Source: Serpentinimonas sp.
GTDB taxonomy: Bacteria > Pseudomonadota > Gammaproteobacteria > Burkholderiales > Burkholderiaceae_C
Direction of reading: 5' to 3'
Length of the DNA: 16,714 nt
NCBI GenBank assembly: GCA_025458665.1
Contig: JALOSG010000027.1
Coordinates: forward strand, 1-16,714
The notes below the pieces were generated by a model. That model was not told where the DNA came from and ran no database searches. It saw only the letters and a list, made by a program, of their open reading frames with translations. The first letter of the stretch is position 1. Each line of letters starts with the position of its first letter. Position numbers and translations under genes: made by a program. Positions 13,736 through 16,714 of the stretch are shown piece by piece.

Positions 13736-13752
13736 TGGAGGAAAGCCCTCCA
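13736..13752 (-). other. Hairpin in the hisG-hisD gap
   Basis: TGGAGG-GCTTT-CCTCCA makes a perfect 6-bp stem with a 5-nt loop 38 bases before the hisD ATG. It is followed by AACAGGCATTTGTC rather than a T-run, so it is not a convincing terminator. It may affect mRNA stability or translation of hisD; no histidine-rich leader peptide is visible. Confidence 0.4.
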
Positions 13753-13773
13753 CTGTACACGGCAGCGCGCGGC

Positions 13774-14484
13774 TCAGGCGGCGGCGGCGGCTTTGTCCGC
13801 CTGCCCCGCGCGGGCAAACGCTTCCAGAATAGGGCGCAGCGCTTCGCGCTTGACCTTCAGGGAAGTCTGGTTCACCACCAGCCGCGCACTGATGTCCATG
13901 ATGCGCTCCACCTCCACCAGGTGGTTGGCCTTCAGGGTGTTGCCGGTGGACACCAGGTCCACGATGGCGTCGGCCAAGCCTGTGAGCGGGGCCAGTTCCA
14001 TGCTGCCATAGAGCTTGATGAGGTCCACATGCACGCCCTTGGCGGCAAAGAAGTCGCGCGCAATGGCCACGTACTTGGTGGCCACCTTCAGGCGCGAGCC
14101 ACGGCGCACCGCGCTGGGGTAATCGAAATCCTCGCGAACGGCCACGCTCATGCGGCAGCGCGCAATCTGCAAATCGAGCGGCTGGTACAGGCCCACATTG
14201 GCCGCCCCGCCCCACTCGGCCTCGTGCTCCAGCAGCGTGTCCTTGCCGCACACACCCAGGTCGGCGCCGCCGTATTGCACGTAGGTGGGCACGTCGGAGG
14301 CACGCACCAACACCACCCGCACATCGGCGCGGTTGGTGGGCAGGATCAGCTTGCGCGATTTCTCCGGGTCTTCCAGCACCTCAATACCAGCGGCCTGCAA
14401 CAGAGGCAGCGTTTCTTCAAAGATGCGGCCCTTGGACAGAGCCAGAGTCAGCACGGGTGAAGCCGTGGGAGCAGCAGCCATCAT
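13774..14484 (-). CDS. hisG: ATP phosphoribosyltransferase catalytic subunit HisG (short form)
   Basis: HisG joins ATP and PRPP, the first and feedback-controlled step. The 236-residue product lacks the C-terminal regulatory domain of long HisG (about 300 residues), so it is the short form that needs the HisRS-like regulatory subunit HisZ, which is not in this window. Visible motifs are LALSKGRIFEETLPLL (14-29), YGGADLGVCGKD, and the PRPP loop A-D-A-I-V-D-L-V-S-T-G-N-T-L. The ATG at 14484 overlaps the murA stop as ATGATG with a second ATG right behind, so either may be used. The tail is a run of alanines. Coupling to murA is implied by the overlap. Confidence 0.96.
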   Translation of the reverse strand: MMAAAPTASPVLTLALSKGRIFEETLPLLQAAGIEVLEDPEKSRKLILPTNRADVRVVLVRASDVPTYVQYGGADLGVCGKDTLLEHEAEWGGAANVGLYQPLDLQIARCRMSVAVREDFDYPSAVRRGSRLKVATKYVAIARDFFAAKGVHVDLIKLYGSMELAPLTGLADAIVDLVSTGNTLKANHLVEVERIMDISARLVVNQTSLKVKREALRPILEAFARAGQADKAAAAA

Positions 14485-15755
14485 TGAACCCTCTCTATCT
14501 GGGCGCCGAGTGCGCGCAGCTTCACTTCCATCTGGTCGTAGCCACGGTCGAGGTGGTAGATGCGGTCCACCGTGGTGATGCCCTCGGCCACCAGACCGGC
14601 AATCACCAGGCTGGCCGAGGCGCGCAAATCGGTGGCCATGACGGTAGCCCCGGACAAGCGCGGCACCCCCTCGATCAGGGCCACCTTGCCCTCCACGTGG
14701 ATGTGGGCGCCCAGGCGCTGCAGTTCCTGCACGTGCATGAAGCGGTTCTCGAAAATGGTTTCGGTCACGCTGCACGCGCCCTGTGCCACCGTGTTCAGCG
14801 CCATGAACTGGGCCTGCATGTCGGTGGGGAAACCGGGGAATTCGGTGGTGCGGAAGGTCTGTGCCTTCAGTGCCGCCGCGCCGGGAGAGGCCACCCGGAT
14901 TCCCTCGGGCAGCACGTCCACCGTCACGCCCGCATCGCGCAGCTTGTCGATCACCGCGTCCAGGTGGTCACCGCGTGCATGGTGCAGCATCGCGCTCCCG
15001 CCTGCCGCCGCCACCGCGCACAGGAAGGTGCCAGCCTCTATGCGGTCGGCCACCACACGGTGCTCACAGCCGTGCAGCCGCTCCACACCCTGAATGCGGA
15101 TGCGGCTGGTGCCGTGCCCTTCAATCTTCGCGCCCATGGCAATCAGCATCTCGGCCAGGTCGGTGACTTCGGGCTCCTGGGCCGCGTTCTCCAGCACCGT
15201 CTCGCCCTCGGCCAGCGCAGCGGCCATCAGGAAGTTCTCGGTGCCTGTCACGGTGATCATGTCGGTGGCTATGCGCGCGCCGCGCAGGCGCCGCTGGCCT
15301 TGCGGCAGGCTGGCCACCATATAGCCGTGCTCCACCACAATCTCGGCACCCATGGCCTGCAGGCCCTTGATGTGCTGGTCCACCGGCCGGGAGCCGATGG
15401 CACACCCACCGGGCAAAGACACCCGCGCGTGCCCGAAGCGCGCCAGGAGCGGCCCGAGCACCAGCACGGAAGCGCGCATGGTTTTCACCAGGTCATAAGG
15501 TGCCTCGCAGCGCAGGTCGTCGGGTGCTTGCAGTTGCATTCCACCGCGATCGCCCTCTGTGGTCACCACCACGCCCATGTTTTCCAGCAACTGGCGCATG
15601 GTGGCCACATCGCGCAGTCTGGGCACATTGCGCAGCGCTACGGGTTCGGCGGTCAGCAGTGCCGCGCACAGCTCCGGCAAGGCGGCGTTCTTGGCCCCCG
15701 ACACCTGAACCTCGCCCTGCAGGCGCGCGCCGCCCGTGATCTGGAGTTTGTCCAT
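14481..15755 (-). CDS. murA: UDP-N-acetylglucosamine 1-carboxyvinyltransferase MurA
   Basis: MurA transfers enolpyruvate from PEP to UDP-GlcNAc, the first committed step of peptidoglycan synthesis, in the cytoplasm. The 424-residue product has the K22-N23 pair in SGAKNAALP, the PEP-binding cysteine C118 in LPGGCAIGSRPVDQH (the fosfomycin target), and the late motif TEFPGFPTDMQAQ. Length is typical. It follows the BolA-like gene by six bases and overlaps hisG by four, so cell-wall synthesis and histidine synthesis share a transcript here, an arrangement I recall from other Burkholderiales. Confidence 0.97.
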   Translation of the reverse strand: MDKLQITGGARLQGEVQVSGAKNAALPELCAALLTAEPVALRNVPRLRDVATMRQLLENMGVVVTTEGDRGGMQLQAPDDLRCEAPYDLVKTMRASVLVLGPLLARFGHARVSLPGGCAIGSRPVDQHIKGLQAMGAEIVVEHGYMVASLPQGQRRLRGARIATDMITVTGTENFLMAAALAEGETVLENAAQEPEVTDLAEMLIAMGAKIEGHGTSRIRIQGVERLHGCEHRVVADRIEAGTFLCAVAAAGGSAMLHHARGDHLDAVIDKLRDAGVTVDVLPEGIRVASPGAAALKAQTFRTTEFPGFPTDMQAQFMALNTVAQGACSVTETIFENRFMHVQELQRLGAHIHVEGKVALIEGVPRLSGATVMATDLRASASLVIAGLVAEGITTVDRIYHLDRGYDQMEVKLRALGAQIERVQ

Positions 15756-15761
15756 GCGGTT

Positions 15762-16013
15762 TCAGCCCTGGGCGTTGTGGTCGGCGGCCCATTCGGCCGG
15801 GGTGAGGGTGCGCATGGAGAGTGCGTGCACCTCGTCGGTGTGCATGCGCTGGCCCAGCGTGGCGTACACCATCTGGTGCCGTGCAATACGGCGCTTGCCC
15901 TCGAAGGCCGGCGACACCACCACGGCAGACCAGTGGCGGCCATCGCCAGAGACCTGCAGGTGTTCGCACTGCAAGCCTGCAGCGATGATGGTTTCGAGTT
16001 GGTCAGCGGTCAT
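15762..16013 (-). CDS. BolA/IbaG family protein
   Basis: An 83-residue BolA-fold protein, most like IbaG (YrbA). BolA proteins partner with monothiol glutaredoxins in iron-sulfur handling. Conserved features are the H-L-Q-V-S-G-D-G-R-H-W region (18-28), FEGKRRIARHQMVYATLG (about 36-53) with the family's invariant His, and E-V-H-A-L-S-M-R-T-L-T-P (61-72). The ATG at 16013 begins one base after the stop of the ABC permease and gives the normal family length; an extension to 16076 would overlap the permease. Position just before murA is the same as ibaG-murA in E. coli, which supports the call. Confidence 0.9.
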   Translation of the reverse strand: MTADQLETIIAAGLQCEHLQVSGDGRHWSAVVVSPAFEGKRRIARHQMVYATLGQRMHTDEVHALSMRTLTPAEWAADHNAQG

Positions 16014-16014
16014 G

Positions 16015-16714
16015 TCAGTGTCGGATTTTGTAGCCGGTGCGCAGCAGTTGCAATGTGAGTGCGGCCACAGCGGCAAACGCCAGCCCCACCACCGCCAGGC
16101 TCACCCAGGGCGACACATCGCTCACCCCGAAGAAGCCGTAGCGGAAACCGTCGATCATGTAGAAAAACGGATTCAGGTGGCTCACCTGTTGCCAGAAGTC
16201 AGGCAGGGAATGGATGGAGTAGAACACGCCGCTCAGGAAGGTCAGCGGCATGATGATGAAGTTCTGGAAAGCGGCCATCTGGTCGAACTTGTCGGCCCAC
16301 AAACCAGCGATCAAGCCCAAAGAACCGAGCAGGCCCGCGCCCAGCGCGCCGAACACCAGAATCCACCAGGGCTCGGCCAGCTGCAGCGGAGCAAACCACA
16401 CGGTGACGGCCATCACGCCCGCGCCCACCACCAGGCCGCGCACCATGGAAGCACCCACGTAGGCCGCGAACCAGGCCCAGTGCGACAGCGGCGTGACCAG
16501 CAGAAACACGAGGTTGCCCGTGATCTTGCTCTGCACCAGCGAGCTGCTGCTGTTGGCAAAGGCGTTCTGCAGCACGCTCATCATCACCAGGCCCGGCACC
16601 AGAAAGCTGCTGTAGCCCACGCCGGGGAAGGCCTGCACGTGGTCGTCGAGCACGTGGCCGAAGATCAGCAGGTACAGCACCGCCGTGAGCACGGGCGCAG
16701 CCACGGTCTGGAAA
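16015..16714 (-). CDS. ABC-2 type transporter permease (5' end outside window)
   Basis: The last 232 residues or so of an inner-membrane ABC-2 permease of the YadH/NodJ kind. At least five hydrophobic helices are visible, and the family segment PLTFLSGVFYSIHSLPDFWQ lies before the last helices, with NPFFYMIDGFRYGFFG following. The frame is open to the right edge and coding character continues (FQTVAAPVLTAVLY), so the GTG at 16704 is probably internal. The substrate cannot be told. In relatives, as I recall, an ATPase gene and the mla lipid-transport genes precede it, but this is outside the window. Confidence 0.88.
   Translation of the reverse strand, partial: FQTVAAPVLTAVLYLLIFGHVLDDHVQAFPGVGYSSFLVPGLVMMSVLQNAFANSSSSLVQSKITGNLVFLLVTPLSHWAWFAAYVGASMVRGLVVGAGVMAVTVWFAPLQLAEPWWILVFGALGAGLLGSLGLIAGLWADKFDQMAAFQNFIIMPLTFLSGVFYSIHSLPDFWQQVSHLNPFFYMIDGFRYGFFGVSDVSPWVSLAVVGLAFAAVAALTLQLLRTGYKIRH

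Noticed and set aside
12355..14460. A 701-codon open frame on the plus strand opposite hisD and hisG
   Set aside because: It is antisense to two clearly conserved enzymes, its protein has the His/Gly/Ala/Val-rich composition typical of a reverse-complement shadow in GC-rich DNA, and no family motif is visible.
14457..16058. A 533-codon open frame on the plus strand opposite murA
   Set aside because: Same reason: it mirrors the codon bias of murA and the BolA-like gene and shows no recognisable domain.
1..16714. CRISPR arrays, tRNA or rRNA genes, insertion sequences, phage attachment sites
   Set aside because: No regularly spaced repeats, no cloverleaf-like segments, and no transposase, integrase or terminal inverted repeats were seen at the edges of the photolyase block or elsewhere.

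Overview
The window is a GC-rich bacterial chromosome segment in which every gene I can support lies on the minus strand. Gene order (ABC permease, BolA-like gene, murA, hisG, hisD, the remaining his genes, a DUF4870 gene, a HIT gene, tatA, tatB) and protein character point to a betaproteobacterium of the order Burkholderiales, probably Comamonadaceae. This placement rests on remembered synteny, not on a search.

In the direction of transcription (high to low coordinates), the window opens inside an ABC-2 type permease gene (16714-16015), followed by a small BolA/IbaG-like gene and murA, the first committed enzyme of peptidoglycan synthesis. hisG overlaps the end of murA, then comes hisD. A block of five non-histidine genes follows (12292-6794), after which the histidine pathway resumes as hisC, hisB, hisH, hisA, hisF, hisI and hisE. 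Next are a small membrane protein gene (DUF4870), a HIT-family hydrolase gene with a likely rho-independent terminator just behind it (843-869), and then tatA and tatB of the twin-arginine translocase. tatB runs off the left edge.

The block between hisD and hisC is the unusual part. It encodes a probably exported glutathione peroxidase, a divergent photolyase/cryptochrome homologue with a basic tail ending in QLTLDF, a 71-residue four-cysteine protein (DUF2256), a CRY-DASH protein, and an iron-sulfur bacterial (6-4) photolyase of the PhrB/FeS-BCP type. The last four genes are packed with overlaps or a 13-nt gap, so they look like one translationally coupled module. Three photolyase-superfamily proteins of three different classes, a small probable metal-binding protein and a peroxidase read as a light and oxidative damage defence cassette placed inside a housekeeping biosynthetic operon.

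The histidine genes cover ATP phosphoribosyltransferase through histidinol dehydrogenase with two gaps: HisG is the short form that needs HisZ, and HisB carries only the dehydratase, so a histidinol-phosphatase must be encoded elsewhere. No tRNA, rRNA, CRISPR array, insertion sequence or prophage gene was seen. No intergenic stretch exceeds 300 bases; the longest are 694-880 (187 nt, terminator plus tat promoter region) and 6649-6793 (145 nt, ahead of hisC).
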